DNA of 64,000 bases from Loxodes magnus (taxonomy: Eukaryota; Ciliophora; Karyorelictea; Loxodida; Loxodidae), in the NCBI GenBank assembly GCA_946699065.1, contig CAMPDV010000022.1, positions 372,001-436,000 on the forward strand, read 5' to 3'. Shown here one piece after another: positions 1 to 11,779 of this stretch. Every line of letters starts with the position of its first letter. The stretch's first letter is position 1. A program made the position numbers and the translations under genes. The notes below the pieces were generated by a model. That model searched no databases. It saw nothing but the letters and a program-made list of their open reading frames with translations, and was not told the origin of the DNA.

Positions 1-2499
1 CAAGTGGCATATCAATTTTCTTAAAAATGGAATGTCTTTTATGATTTCTTTTCAACTAATTACTCTTAATTTCTAGAAGAGTAAGATCAAATATATGCTT
101 AATAAAAATGCTAAAAGGAAGTGAGAAACTAGGAGAGAACTTAGCTATGGATATTTATTGAATGAGATGTAAGATTAAATTAAATTATTACCTATTTTCA
201 TAATTTTTCTATTAAGAAATGCCAATCAGGTAATAAAACGCAGCATATAATAAAAAAGAGAAAAAGACTAGGACACTATAGAAGCATACACTTTTCTCTA
301 AATATATAAAATGATTCTCAAACTTAAGCGGAAGCTTATTAGAATGAAGTATAAATTGAAATCAATAAAAACTTTATAATTTTATATCATAGAATGAAGA
401 AATAAAAATTGAAAAATATCCTGAAGAAGATTTTATGGAGGTAGAATAAGTTGTCTAAATCTGACCATTTATTAGCAACTTAAATTAAAATTACTTGAAC
501 AAAATCTATTTTAACATAAAAGAGATATGTAAAATATAAAATTTAAAAATAAAAAAGAAAGTTAAATTGAATAAAGCCTATAGATATAGATTAGCTAAGC
601 TAATTTAAGAAAAATTAAGCAAAAACTACTAAAATATATTAATAATTACTATTTCCCTTAAAAAAGATTTATATAGAAATGAGATAAATAACTAATTTCT
701 TAAATATCAGCAAATTCTTAATAATATTGCTAGCTTAAAAACTTTGTGGTATAAGTGTTATACCTTAATTATTTTCGAATAGGCTAAAATAACTTCTTTT
801 ATTTCAATACAATTTCAGAGTTGCATTCTAAGGGTTAAATTATTTCTTGTAATTATCTTAAATCTTAAAATTTAAGATTTATCTCTGCGTTTAGTTTTAA
901 GATTTAGATGAAATAAAGGTCTATTTAATGAAGCACTTTTACAAGGTATTTTTTAATTAGAATTAAAAAAATTAAAGGCTTTATATTTATTATACCTTTC
1001 TTACTAAAAATGTTTGCTTTAGGTTTAGAAAACAATTAATAGTTTAGAGACTAGACAATAATTAAAAACAATTTATAGTTATCAAATTAGTAGTCACCTA
1101 AGGCTCTTTTAAACCTTTGCGTTTATTTGAGATAGAAGTTTTAGTTTGAATTATTTCTTAAGTTCAAAAAATGATGAATTTAGTAATTCCAATAAAATAA
1201 GAAAAATCCAAGACTTACTTAATTAATACTATTTTAGGATTTTTATAATATCTAAGTAATTTATTATTTCATTCTCTGCTTTACATATTAACCTAAAAAA
1301 TAAAAAGGATTAATTAAAAATTATAAGAGAAAAATCTAGTTTAACTCATAAAAATTGGAGATATTTGAAAATTAAAAAATTGTTATATTTGTAAATATTA
1401 TATCCGAAATTTAAGAAATAATCAAATGACTAGAATATGCTTAATGATATATTAAGCTAGTTAAAGATTTATAATATAGATAAAAATTTAGTTAAAATAT
1501 ATAATAAAAGCAAATATCTCAGTTAGATAGATTTTCTTGCTTATTTTCAAATAAAATAACAAAATTAAAATTAATAATGGGATTTTTTCTAAAAAAGAAA
1601 AGCTCTATATCTATATCTTTTTAACTAATATCTTCTGTGAAGTTAAATTAGGAAATATTTTAAAATTAGATTTAAATGAAATTCTTTATAATGTTTAAAC
1701 TTTTTGCTTTCATATTCACAAGTTTATCCTTAATATTTACAATATTTTTAAATTTTTTACTATCTCTTCAAATTTATAGATAAAGTTAAATTATAGCTGT
1801 TTCTTATTTTTAGTCTAAATAACTTTATACTTATAAAAATTCTCTCTTGTTATGTAAATTGAAACTAGAGTCATTTAATCCAAAAATTATTACTACCAAA
1901 AGACCTAAAATTTTTAAGAATAAATCAGATTAAGTACAGTGAGTCTTTAATTTCCTTGGATCATGCTCTTCGTCTTTTTGCCAGAAAACTACAATTTTTT
2001 TAATTTGAAATTGAGGATAAAAATAAGACAAGCTCAACGTTTATAGGCTTGCTGAAATATAAATTTAAAAATGAGTTAATTTATTTAAAAAAGCGAGGGA
2101 TAATCTTTCACTCTTAAATTGATCTCACTATTTCTATATAATGAAAAACATTTCATATACATGCTGTTTTGAATAATTATAAAAGCAATATTAAACTATC
2201 ATTGCATTTAAATTGAGATTTCTATTTTTAAATGAGATAAAAAAATTTAATAAAATGGAAAAGAATTAGAGGGATTTGGACTTAAATAAAGAAAAGTGAT
2301 TTTTATTATGTAGAATTTTATATCTTAGGAAACTTTTAAAAGCATAGAGTAAACAAACGTTACATAAACGATTTATCATAAAATTCCTCTATTATTATCA
2401 AAGTATGAAATATTTCCTAACTTGTGCTATCAGAAAAATTCAAATTAAGTGATTTCAAATCTTCAGGTTTTTCTACGAAGCTTTATGACAATTTTAAAT
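1..2499. other. AT-rich stretch, no recognisable gene
   Basis: Very AT-rich with many short palindromic A/T tracts (for example near 880-905). A stretch at about 1940-2120 reads in one plus frame as a faint SPRY-like start (a segment resembling FEIEDKNKTSSTFIGLL), possibly the 5' part of the fragment that follows, but this is too weak to call. The same holds for 23021-25519. Confidence 0.5.
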
Positions 2500-2925
2500 T
2501 ATTAAAGGGAGATTCATGTGGGTTTTTTACAGGTTGTTTGGATTAGCTACTTATAAGTCACAGATTGTACTGCTTTTCATTTGAAGTTTGCCTAAAAGAT
2601 ACTTGGGATTGTAAGTTGGGCGTAATTAAATGTGAAATCAATCATTTTAAAGTTTGCTTCTCAGACACATACTGAGGATGAAGTTGATTTTTAGGCGCTT
2701 AAGAAACAAGACATAATTCAGGTGGTGGAGGTCCCTCAATGGTAAAGATAAATTTAAGACACAATGGCGTTTACAAAATAGAAATGATTGTAGATACTCA
2801 TAATTGAACTCTTTCTTATAAAATTGACGATCAAGACTGTGGTATAACATTCTAAGAACCTGAATAATTTACAGATGGAAAATTACTAGTTGCTGTAAGT
2901 TTATTTTGCTAAGGAACTTCAACTT
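2500..2925 (+). pseudogene. B30.2/SPRY-like domain fragment (unit 1)
   Basis: Reading the plus strand with TAA/TAG as Gln and TGA as Trp gives a SPRY-like block. A W-rich segment (YWGWSWFLG) is followed by a Gly-rich turn and then YKIEMIVDTHNWTLSYKI, then a D-x-G-I-T-F step and a terminal strand resembling LLVAVSLF. This order matches the second half of SPRY domains (I-x-M-x-V-D, hydrophobic strand, G-x-x-F, V-S-L). Four of the Trp residues come from TGA (YW, GW, SW, HNW), including the Trp before TLSYKI. SPRY domains act in protein-protein binding. No convincing start, N-terminal half or partner domain is visible, so this is probably a gene fragment. The minus-strand reading of the same interval looks like a shadow. 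Confidence 0.5.
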
Positions 2926-3133
2926 AAAAATAAGAAAATAAAAATATACCATGGAAAATGAACTGGAATAATACTTAAGATTAAAATAAAAAGTTGCAAA
3001 GCATTAATTTATTTACTACTACTCATATCAAATACTATTTTATTCTCTAAACTAACTAAAATTTTAAATTTAAAGCCAAAATTTTGTTTATACTTTCTCT
3101 TTATTAAATAATTTATAACCATTTATTCGAAGT

Positions 3134-3163
3134 ATTAGGTAAGAAATAAATGACTTACCTAAT
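3134..3163. repeat. Perfect 10-bp inverted repeat (hairpin)
   Basis: ATTAGGTAAG (3134-3143) and CTTACCTAAT (3154-3163) form a perfect 10-bp stem around a 10-nt loop. It lies in noncoding AT-rich DNA between the SPRY fragment and the transposase-like relic. The copy in unit 2 is at 26154-26183. It could be a chance palindrome, a transposon-end remnant or a transcription end signal. Confidence 0.6.
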
Positions 3164-3573
3164 AATTAATTAAGCTTTAATATCTTAATTACAAGTTGAT
3201 TCATTAATATCTTCAATTCAGATAGCACTCAAACTTGAGATTATACAAAAAATTTGATTTCTATAATTTTTAATTTATCTAGGAATGGTTAAAAGATGCT
3301 TTTAATGATTCTATCAAGAGTTTATTTTAAAAAGTTAAATTGATTGACTAAGTGCAATCTATAGAGATATAAATAGTCTTAATTTCATTGTACCTAAAGA
3401 GTAGTCTAGGCTTTAATTTTATAGTTAGCTTTTTATTATTTATTTTCATTTTTTTGTGATTTAAACCAATAATAAACAAAATTTGCTTTGCAAGTAAATC
3501 TTTCCGTAGTTTAGAACGAGTTTCTTTGAGTTATAATGTGGATATATCTTCTGCTATATATGCTTAGTTTAGT

Positions 3574-5345
3574 ATGGAAATAAATCTTAAAGAAATGTTA
3601 ATTAGTGGAGCAGTTTGGAAATAAAGTGTAGAAAGCTTAAAGAATGGATTTAATTGATAAACAGTAAAATAATAAAGAAGTCTGAATACAGCAGTGCAAA
3701 GTTCATAATTAGCAATACTAATTAGCATGCTTGGCTCATGAATAAAAATAATTAAGAAGCTACTTTATAGACTTTAACGAAGGCAAATAAACATTAAAAC
3801 TTAAAAACACCAAAAAATTAAATCAACCAAAGAATAAGAAATAAATGGAAATTATTTCAAGAAGGAATCTAAAAATGCTAACTTTATTTATATGATAATG
3901 AAAAAATAAACCAAATATTAATACTCAAAGGAAGAAATAGCTTGAAGTGCTAAAGTAGATGGAATGCTTTATTATTTTTATTTTCAAAGAATGGAAATTG
4001 AGGAAGTTGGAAGTAAAGTAATGAAATAAAAAATAGATTGAAAACATATCCAAATTCCTTTTATATCCATTTAAGATTAGCTAAAGAAATTAAAAATTAA
4101 TTAATAAATATTTGAAATCTATAAAATGAACTTTAAGTTTTATCCAGGAAAAGTTGCAAAATTCAAGATAGAAAGAAGAAAGTGCGCTAATTAATAACTA
4201 AAAATATAATATCTAGAAATAAAATAAATCAGAACTAGATGAATAAACAGAAATTAAAATAGCTAGTTATAATCAGAGAATCTAAAATATCTTAATACAA
4301 TTCCTAAACACAAAAAAGTTAAGAAAGTAATTTAAATAAAAATGTGTAGAAGTAAAGAGGAAATAATTCAAACTTATTAGCTTACTATATTATTATTATC
4401 AAATACTTTGAGCTTTCACAGGAGAAAACGTAATAAAAGTGTAAAATTATTTGGAGTAATATTGTTGAAAAAAGATTATTATATTGGTGAAAAATAAATA
4501 AAACCTAATATAAAGATATTGGACATATAATAGTAAACATTAAAGAGAGAAAAATCTTAAGAACTAAATATTTAATAGATGAGAATAAAGTTATTGAGAG
4601 AGAAAATGCTCCATCAACAAATATTTAATATTAAGAAGCTTTCAGCATTATTAAACCGGGAAAAGAAAGATATTTTCATGATTTCTACGTTTAGAAATGA
4701 TAAAATCTATTGAACGATAGCCAAATATTTTGACTTTATTAGTTATAAAGTATGAAAAATTTTTAATCCTGGAGTGAAAGACTTTTTATGATTAATGAAG
4801 AAAGAAAAAATTTTCATTGAGAATCTGAGATTAAAAAAATTAGATTCAATACTATCCTTTGATTAGATCGAAATGTGGGATGGCGATGTTTTTAATAAAG
4901 AAAGCAAAGCAAATTCAATAATAAAACGTTAAAATGCAAAAATGCTTAGATAAAAACTAAGCTTAAATGTAAAAAGGGCTAAAATAAAATTTGATGCTCT
5001 TTATATGCTCTTAATCTGATCTTATTCATAAATGCTTGAATAATATCATCTAAATTGGTAGCTTAATAGGAATAAGAAATTTGGAAAGTACTTATAAAAT
5101 GAATCTGGCTTATAATGCCTACTGCATGCTTAACCCTTAATTAAAAAAAATTTGTCATATAATGATAAAAAGAGTTAAAATAAGTAAAATGTTCAGGAAT
5201 CAAAGAACCTTTAGATGAATGCTTTGACGAAAATTTTCTTCAAACATATCAATAAAATTTAGAAAAATATAAACTAACTATTTTCAATATAAAGTTGAAA
5301 AATTATGAAAAAAGAAACAATTACTTGATAGTGAATTTAAAGCAT
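3574..5345 (+). pseudogene. Possible piggyBac-like transposase relic (unit 1)
   Basis: A purine-rich plus-strand stretch reads in one frame from an ATG at 3574 when all three stop codons are treated as sense. Near 4600-4720 it contains SALLNREKKDIFMISTF followed by RNDKIY. This resembles the K-D-x-x-x-M-L-S-T-x-H segment of piggyBac-type transposases, and the upstream K/L/R-rich segment has the right flavour for the family. The reading includes about ten in-frame TGA codons, several in plausible Trp positions (KVW, FLW). I could not place the complete catalytic aspartate triad or the usual C-terminal Cys-rich domain. Openness of the frame proves nothing under this code. Treat as a candidate ancient transposase or an unknown decayed gene. 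Confidence 0.28.
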
Positions 5346-5892
5346 AGTTAATTACGACCTATTTAGTTTGCAATAAATATGGATTCAATCCAAAATTTTT
5401 AACTTATCTTATATAGCGATTATTGAAAATTTTGTTAAGCATGAAATTAAGTTTATGTTTTAATAATTACTAAAATTAATTAGATATAACCGAAGGCTTA
5501 ATATATGCATATGAAATTAAAAAAATTGTAAAATATTAAACTTTTTATAGAATTTATATAAATAAGATATTAAACGGAAAATAATACATATCTAAAGATC
5601 TAGGATTTCATTAAGTTATTTTAAAATTAAAGAAATATCCTTAAACAATATTTATGCTTATATATATTCTTAATTTCTTTCTAAATAATAAATTAATTTG
5701 ATTATAGAGCGAGTAGTACTAAGTTTGTGCGCAGCTCTTTCCCTATTTCAATATATTTCAGTTTCTTCAAGTAAGCTTTCAGGTAATAGAAATTCTTCTC
5801 TTATTAATTACATATCTTACTCATTTTCCTCTACATTATCTCTTGCTCTGTCTTCTATCTATCTACGCTTTATTAGATCTTTATTGCAAGCT

Positions 5893-7010
5893 TAATTTAT
5901 TTTTTCTTACATATCTTACTAATTTTCATTTCTAATTCTTTTCTTCTTGATCAAGCTTTCATACACTCATAAAAAATATTCTTTACCTGCTCTATAATCT
6001 TTTACTATTTCTTTTCTATGTATCTTTTTTTTCTAATATGTTTTTGATATAATCTTTTATTATCAAGTCAGTTTTAGCTCTTTTTACTATTCTTAGGTTC
6101 TAATGAATTTTTCGAATTTTGCCGTACCTCATATTATATCAAATAGTTCCATTCCTTGTCTTTCTACTCCTATTGCTCTAAGATTTCAGATACATATTTA
6201 TCTTCCTTCTTTGTATTCTGAACAGTTTTCTATGATATGCCTTTCGTTTTTTCTTGCATCATTACAGAAAGGGCATTGAATTGTCACAACTAGGTGTCTT
6301 TCTTCTAAGCAATCCTAACTCCCATTATATCTCGTTCTTTTTCTAAATATGTAGCATATTTCTTCTTTTCTATTTTTATTGTATCTCAGGTAGTTGGGAG
6401 ATCCTTCTACATATTCATCAAATCATGTTTTTCTATACTGTAGAGTTGTTATCATTTACTCCATTCTTTCTCTATCTTCTACGTATGCTCTATATTCTCA
6501 AATTGCCCGATTAATAATTTGTTTCCCTTTTTAATTATTAATACCATTATCTATAAATATTTCATTGTCCTCAATTTTTAATTCTAATTTTATTGTAGTG
6601 AAATATTATTCAAATATAAAATTCTCTTCTTTACTTAGGTCGAACATTAATCCGTCTATTGTTTTTCCTATGTTTCCTATTAATTTACCTCTTAATTTCA
6701 ACTTTTTTGTTATAGGTAATCTTTTAACTTCATAAACTGCAATTAATGTTCTAACATCTCATTTTACACTTAAAAGGGGCATCTATGATTACTTGTAAAG
6801 ATCTATATGTTATTTCTAATTGCTCCATCACTCATTTTCCTACAGGTTATTATCGCCATCTTCATATAACTGATATCATTCATCCCTGAAAATCTTAACA
6901 TCTTCTTTTGATAAGGGTACTCACTAATTATTTTTTCTATTAAGCAGATTTTCTAGTTTCTTCCACATTTCTGTTAGGTTTCCTTAACTTACATTGCCCA
7001 TAAATATGTT
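5893..7010 (-). pseudogene. LINE ORF2 C-terminal region with Cys/His domain (unit 1)
   Basis: After a linker (WKKLENLLNRKNNQ, FRDEWYQLYEDGDN) the frame changes and then runs coherently for about 250 codons. It includes RLPITKKLKLRGKLIG, GSPNYLRYNKNRKEEICYIF, and the zinc motif CPFCNDARKNERHIIENC (C-x2-C-x8-H-x4-C) at about 6225-6276. This Cys/His domain is typical of the extreme C-terminus of LINE ORF2, downstream of RT. Several TGA codons fall in convincing Trp positions (AIW, KTWFDEY, CIWNLRAIG, DIIWGTAKF). No RT core was found upstream. Confidence 0.68.
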
Positions 7011-7429
7011 AAATTAGTTTCTTTTAACTTTTTTCTTGACTAAATGTACTCTTATCTTACTCTTTGGTATTCTCTATATTTTCATTTTATTAATTTTCAT
7101 TTATTTCTTCGTTGTTTTTTATTCTTTTTTTTAATTGTTTGCTGCATTTTCTGGAAATTTTGCTACACTATTTTGTTGTTTCTGAGTATTTATATATCTT
7201 AAAGTTTTATGTTTTAACTGTTCCACATACCATTTGAACTCCTTCTTATATCTTTTTCTTTCATCATTTGTAAGTCTACGTGCCGTTTAGGCTTTCTATT
7301 TCTTCTTTTTGATATTTTCTTGTATAAATCTTTCAAATTATTCTTAGATTTCTTTTTTCTTTAATAGTAGATAATTTATTTTTGCTATCTTCTATGGTTT
7401 TCTAACTTCTTTGTCAATCTTTCTCTATA

Positions 7430-8080
7430 TAATACCAGGTCTGTGGCCCCTATTACGTATGAGTAATAAAAATCACTTTTATCACCTTTTCTCTCATTAT
7501 CTCTACAATTAAAAAGTAATCTATTTTATAATCATTGTTTTAGTGAACGTAAGTACCTATTTCAATTGGGTCTAGGCATATAAAATTATTCTTCCATGAA
7601 CTGTAGCATTCTCTTACCAGCTGAGATTGTTTTCTTTGGTTTTCATTACTCTATGTGTGCATTTCAATCTCATATGATCATTACATTAAGTCCTTTTTCT
7701 ATTGCTTATATTTTTAATTTATTCACTAAATTATTGAATGATTCATATTATTTGTTGTCATTTGCCACAGGTGCATATATGTTTATTACTGCCAATTTTC
7801 TCCTTATTTCAATATCACTCCCGCTCCTCCGAAAAGCGTCATTTGGTTGACTTCATTCTATATTTCTTTGATCTCCCTACATATGTCGTTTCTTATAAAG
7901 AATGCTACTCCTTTCCCTTTTTTGACTCCACATTTATTAAGTTTTTATATCCTGCTATATTACACATATCTTTTTAGTCTTCAATCTAAATCTCTTATAT
8001 TGCCATTATGTGGATACTTTTTTGAGTCATAAATTTTGCTAATACCTCTTTTGCACTTCTAACTACCTAACATTTGCTTT
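7430..8080 (-). pseudogene. LINE ORF2 endonuclease domain, frameshifted (unit 1)
   Basis: Minus-strand reading gives the hallmarks of the exonuclease-endonuclease-phosphatase fold used by LINEs to nick target DNA. IHIMAIQEIQIEDQ carries the catalytic-Glu motif (usually AIQET), then GKGVAFFIRNDI, then LAVINIYAP. A later segment, SDFYYSYVIGATDLVLY, lies where the C-terminal catalytic region would be expected. The three motifs lie in two frames, with changes near the A/G run at about 7915-7925 and again near 7800, so the copy is broken. The N-terminal catalytic Asn that normally precedes the first strand reads as Gln. The break pattern is the same in unit 2, so it predates that duplication or is an assembly-wide error. 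Confidence 0.7.
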
Positions 8081-8829
8081 CCCTATTTTTATGACTTATT
8101 CTCATTTTTCTTTTTCACCCATCCTCTCTGCTTTCTCTTCACAACTTTCTTCTTTTTATTCATCTTCTTTTTCCATCTTTCCTTCTTCTTATCTATCATT
8201 CTCTGCTTTCCTATTCTCTTCATTATTAGTTATTTCCCTTTTTTATATTTTTCCACTTACTATCTATCTTTTCCTTCTTCTTATCTATTCTATTCTTCTT
8301 CTCTTGCCTTTTCCTATTAATTGTTATTGGGTAGTTGTTCATTTTTGCTTTTCGGTTTCTTAGCATAGTAAATTTTCTAATTGAGGCTTGTTTCAGTTCT
8401 TACTTCTCACTTTTATCTTGCATTTTATTCTTTTTCTTCTTGAACTTGTTCTATTTCTTTTTGTTATTTTTCTTAATTAACGCTTTTCCTTACATACTAC
8501 ATTATGCTATTTTGTTTTTTTCTTATTTCTTCTGTTAGATTTTAGCGTTTTTACCATCACTTATCCTATCCTTTTCTCTGATTTGTTTTATATTATATCT
8601 TATTGTATAATTGTTTGTTTTCTATTTCATTTAGTTCTATGAACATTTCTCTATCCCTCTGCCTTACATATGTCCAATTCCATTTTGATAAAAATAACTC
8701 TTATTTATTCTTTTAGCATAAAATACTTTTTATTATTTAATTGTTTAGTTGCTTTAATTATTTTTCTATTCTCCTCGTTTTATTTCCTTCTTTTCTTCCC
8801 TTGCTTCCTCTATAATCATTTACTCTCCT

Positions 8830-9806
8830 TCTTCAATTATCCTCTTATTTGCTTGGTTTGCTTTTGCATCTGGTTTGCTTATTGCTAATTTAACTTCTCC
8901 TTCAACCAACTCTAATTCTCTTGTATATAATTATTTCCTTTTTGCTGCTTCCATCCTTCTGCATTGTTGATCTGTGTGCCCTTTCAATATGCATAGACAG
9001 CAGATTAAATTTACTGGGTGCTGTATTCTCATTTTGTTTCCACTCATCTCTATTACTTCTGGTATCCTCTTTGATTCGTCTATATCCTTTAAATCTAAGT
9101 ACACTACACTGTTACCTGTTAGCATTGTAGTGTTTGGGTGTGAATGCTACACCTCTCCTCTAGATTTTCCATATTGTCTCATTATTTCCATTACTTCTTT
9201 CACGTTTGAATATTCGTTTATTATGAAGAAAAGTGGGTAGTTATTAATGTCAAAGTATTCTAATTAGTTTCTTGCTTGGATAGGAATTCTAACGCCTTTG
9301 AATGTTCATTCCCTGAATTAAGCGAATTGCTAGTATCTTTCTTCATTGTTGAATATTAAATATACTATTCCGTTTTATTTGACGATGAATTTGGCCACTG
9401 TTTGTCCATACTCGCTCTATATTGATTTCTAAGCATTTGTGACACTTCTTAATCTATGGACTTTATACTCTACTAAATCAGTGTTTTCCAGATAATGGTT
9501 AAAATAAACTGCGGCCATCTTATCTGTTAATCATAGGTACTTTAGTAGACACTTTCCATTTAGTCTTCAGGGACGTCGGCTGAAATAAGTTGCTCATTCT
9601 TTTGTTAAATTATTGATTAGGTTGTGTACTTTTTTTACCACTTCATTCCTTTCTTATTTTATACTCCTCCTTTTAGTGAAGTTTGTCCAATCGTAGATAT
9701 ATTGATATCCTTTTCCCGTTGAGCGTATTATTATTTCATGTTCGTTCGATTAGTGAATTTGGTTCTGTGTAGTCTGAGTGCTTGTGTTATTGAGTCTGGA
9801 TTCCAT
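8830..9806 (-). CDS. LINE ORF1 protein with CCHC zinc knuckle (partial, unit 1)
   Basis: Starting at the ATG at 9806-9804, one frame stays coherent for about 325 codons when TAA/TAG is Gln and TGA is Trp. The N-terminal part has a hydrophobic, Trp-containing domain (segments EWATYFSRRPWRLNGKCLL, YLWLTDKMAAVYFNHYLE, FREWTFKGVRIPI), reminiscent of the domain that precedes the zinc knuckle in LINE gag-like ORF1 proteins. The knuckle CCLCILKGHTDQQC fits C-x2-C-x4-H-x4-C (about 8975-9015), and a charged, probably coiled-coil tail follows. At least four Trp are encoded by TGA. The frame shifts downstream of about 8830 and continues in another frame as a Gln/Glu/Lys-rich segment near 8700-8500. The role would be RNA binding in the retrotransposon particle. 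The apparent intactness of this part contrasts with the broken endonuclease. Confidence 0.72.
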
Positions 9807-10119
9807 TTGTAATAAAGAAGGTTGGATTTATTAAAACGAACACATAATAGAAGAAAGTTGTTCAGGTTTTCTCTCCTACTTTGAGGAGGTGGTATACCGT
9901 TCTTGAAGCTAAAATTTGTTAATATATCCTAATAAAATGATAACAGAATATAAAAGATAAGAGAATTAGAAGAAAATATTTCCTAAAAGAATTTTATAAG
10001 AATGGAATAAATATTTATTATTTAAAAGGGAATAAATCCTTATTTTAGGAATATTGGTACCAACCTTAAAAGTCTAAGTAAACTTTTCCTTAGTAAAGAA
10101 AGTAGCTGTGCATACTATA

Positions 10120-10649
10120 ACTTCAAATGTGAGCATTAAAAGCAAGTAACAAGATATTGAGTAGTAATGGAAATAAAGTCCTTCAGAATTAAAATATTTT
10201 TTAATTCTAAATTGCCTCAAACTGAGTGATATTTGCTAGTAGAACGAAATTAAAAGCTAAGCAACAATAATAGAAGCTATTAGTTTTGAAGATTATATAA
10301 ATTGAGGGTTAAAATAAGTTTTATTATCAAAACTGTTCGAAAATAAAGAAGGAACAAAATAAATTTAAATATACAAAATACCTGAAATTCTAATGATTCA
10401 TCTAAAGAAATTTAAGTAAACTACTACTGAAGTCGTAAAAAACAAAATTAGCATTACTTATCTATTAGAAGACTTTGTCTTTATATAATTTTTAAAAGAA
10501 GAGAGAAAAAACCTCCAATTTATGATTTATATGCATTAAATATAGTTTAGAAAAAAGTTAAAGTTAAAGATAAACGGACTATTCTAATGATTCTAATCTA
10601 TTCTGAAGATTCAAATGCTTACATGCTTTTTTACTGGAGACTTAATTGA
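10120..10649 (+). pseudogene. Ubiquitin-specific protease (USP) C-terminal relic, unit 1
   Basis: Plus-strand reading recovers several USP catalytic-domain landmarks in order: EGQNKFYYQNC (remnant of a zinc-binding CxxC in which the first Cys is Tyr), IPEILMIHLKKF (the USP P-x-I-L-x-x-x-L-K-R-F box), then YSEDSNAYMLFYWRLN and TGA at 10647-10649, matching the usual A-Y-x-L-F-Y-x-R end. The middle part, where the catalytic His box should lie, is scrambled, and the CxxC segment is out of frame with the LKRF box. No start or catalytic Cys box is visible. A better preserved inverted homologue lies at 58865-59520, and the two copies are broken at different residues. USPs remove ubiquitin from proteins; this copy is dead. 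Confidence 0.62.
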
Positions 10650-11491
10650 TATTTAGCTTTTACCTCTATAAACAAATTAAAAAATAAAAATATAAATAAT
10701 CTTTCAAATGATGTTAATTTAGATTCTATATCACCTTTATATTTAAAAAGGTTTATTTTAAATATTTTCTCATAGGAGAATTATCTTCTGTTGTTAGTGT
10801 TCTTTCTCTTCTTTTTTAAAATTTTATTACTTATAATTTAGAATACTTCTTAACTTAAATTATTCTAGATCTTTTGGAAAATACCTTAATTTAAGCTGCT
10901 TTTTATTTTCTTTATATAATTAGCGCATAAGATTTAACTTTTGACCTTTTACTTCATCCTTTTATTTGAATAATCTTCTCTTTATCCTATCTTTTCTAAG
11001 GCTTTGAACTAGATTTATTAATTTACTGATAAAGTTTGGTTTCTATATTATTCAGTTTAGTATATACAAAATTTATGTTGATATAAAGCGATTTACATAA
11101 ATGCCTCTTAAACTTTTCTAAGAAATAATAGAGTAAAGTCTATCCCTATATTCGAATAACTACTTTTTTATTCTATCTTAATGTTGTCACTGTTTTCTTA
11201 GATGATTAAAATTGCAATTCTTAAATTTTTCCTTTTCTCTAGATTATATGATTTTTAAGCGATTTAGAAACTTCTATTTTTATATAAGCTTCCTTATGGA
11301 GCTATTTGCTAGATTTAAAAATTCTGTAATTTTAGTAGTGATAGGACTAATCAAGTTAAAATATACCTCTCAATTTTTTCTGAAAGCGAGAGAATACTTA
11401 GATATTACTTTTAGTAAGCAAAGATTTGCAAATTTAATTAACGTATTTTGATGCTAAGATTAGAAGGGTTTAGTAAGACTTAAGCATTATA
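10650..11491. other. AT-rich spacer, no gene recognised
   Basis: A reading frame at 11212-11451 has no recognisable motif and low-complexity composition; I treat it as chance. The first 180 bp or so (to about 10830) match, inverted and diverged, the DNA beside the protease relic at 58690-58864. The unit 2 equivalent is 33672-34513. Confidence 0.5.
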
Positions 11492-11518
11492 GAATATTAA
11501 AGAACCTGAAAGTAGTTA
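11492..11518 (+). repeat. 27-bp direct repeat, left copy
   Basis: The 27-mer beginning gaatattaaagaacctgaaa and ending gtagtta occurs here and exactly again at 13020-13046, 1528 bp apart, flanking a segment that contains the dispersed repeat. Such long exact repeats flanking one segment suggest a recombination or insertion footprint. The unit 2 copy is at 34514-34540. Confidence 0.75.
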
Positions 11519-11779
11519 TGCTTATAGATTATCTTTAGGTCGCTTATTTATAAGATGAACTAAAAATAAAAATTAGAGTTTTTCTAATATGAAATTAAGT
11601 AATTATGCATCCTTAAAAAATAATTAACTAATTAAGAATAAAATTAGTAAAGTGGATTAATTAAGAAATTGTATCAATTTTATATGGCAAAAATTGAGTT
11701 CTTTAACTTATTCCCTTTATAATAAGAAATAGCATGAATCTAATTTATAAAAATATATTTAAATATATTAACTAGAGCT

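Larger units (their letters stand above)
5700..9880 (-). mobile_element. Decayed LINE-type (non-LTR) retrotransposon, unit 1
   Basis: The plus strand is strikingly T/C-rich here because coding lies on the minus strand. In transcription order the element shows an ORF1 with a CCHC zinc knuckle (from 9806), an apurinic-endonuclease-like domain (about 8080-7430), a linker, and a C-terminal Cys/His domain typical of LINE ORF2 ends (about 6220-6280). I could not find the YxDD box or other reverse-transcriptase palm motifs; the interval between the endonuclease and the C-terminal part is too short for a full RT, so an internal deletion is likely. The endonuclease has at least two frame changes. Exact ends, tail and target-site duplication were not located. 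Confidence 0.8.

Noticed and set aside
2647..2850. Minus-strand 67-codon frame
   Set aside because: Antisense to the plus-strand SPRY-like block, which shows recognisable domain order.
8091..8363. Plus-strand reading frames at 7596-9240 rich in Phe/Ser/Leu
   Set aside because: They are shadows of the minus-strand LINE coding sequence; hydrophobic composition comes from the T/C-rich strand.
11212..11451. 79-codon plus-strand frame
   Set aside because: Low-complexity Phe/Leu/Lys composition, no motif, and no copy in the diverged duplication.
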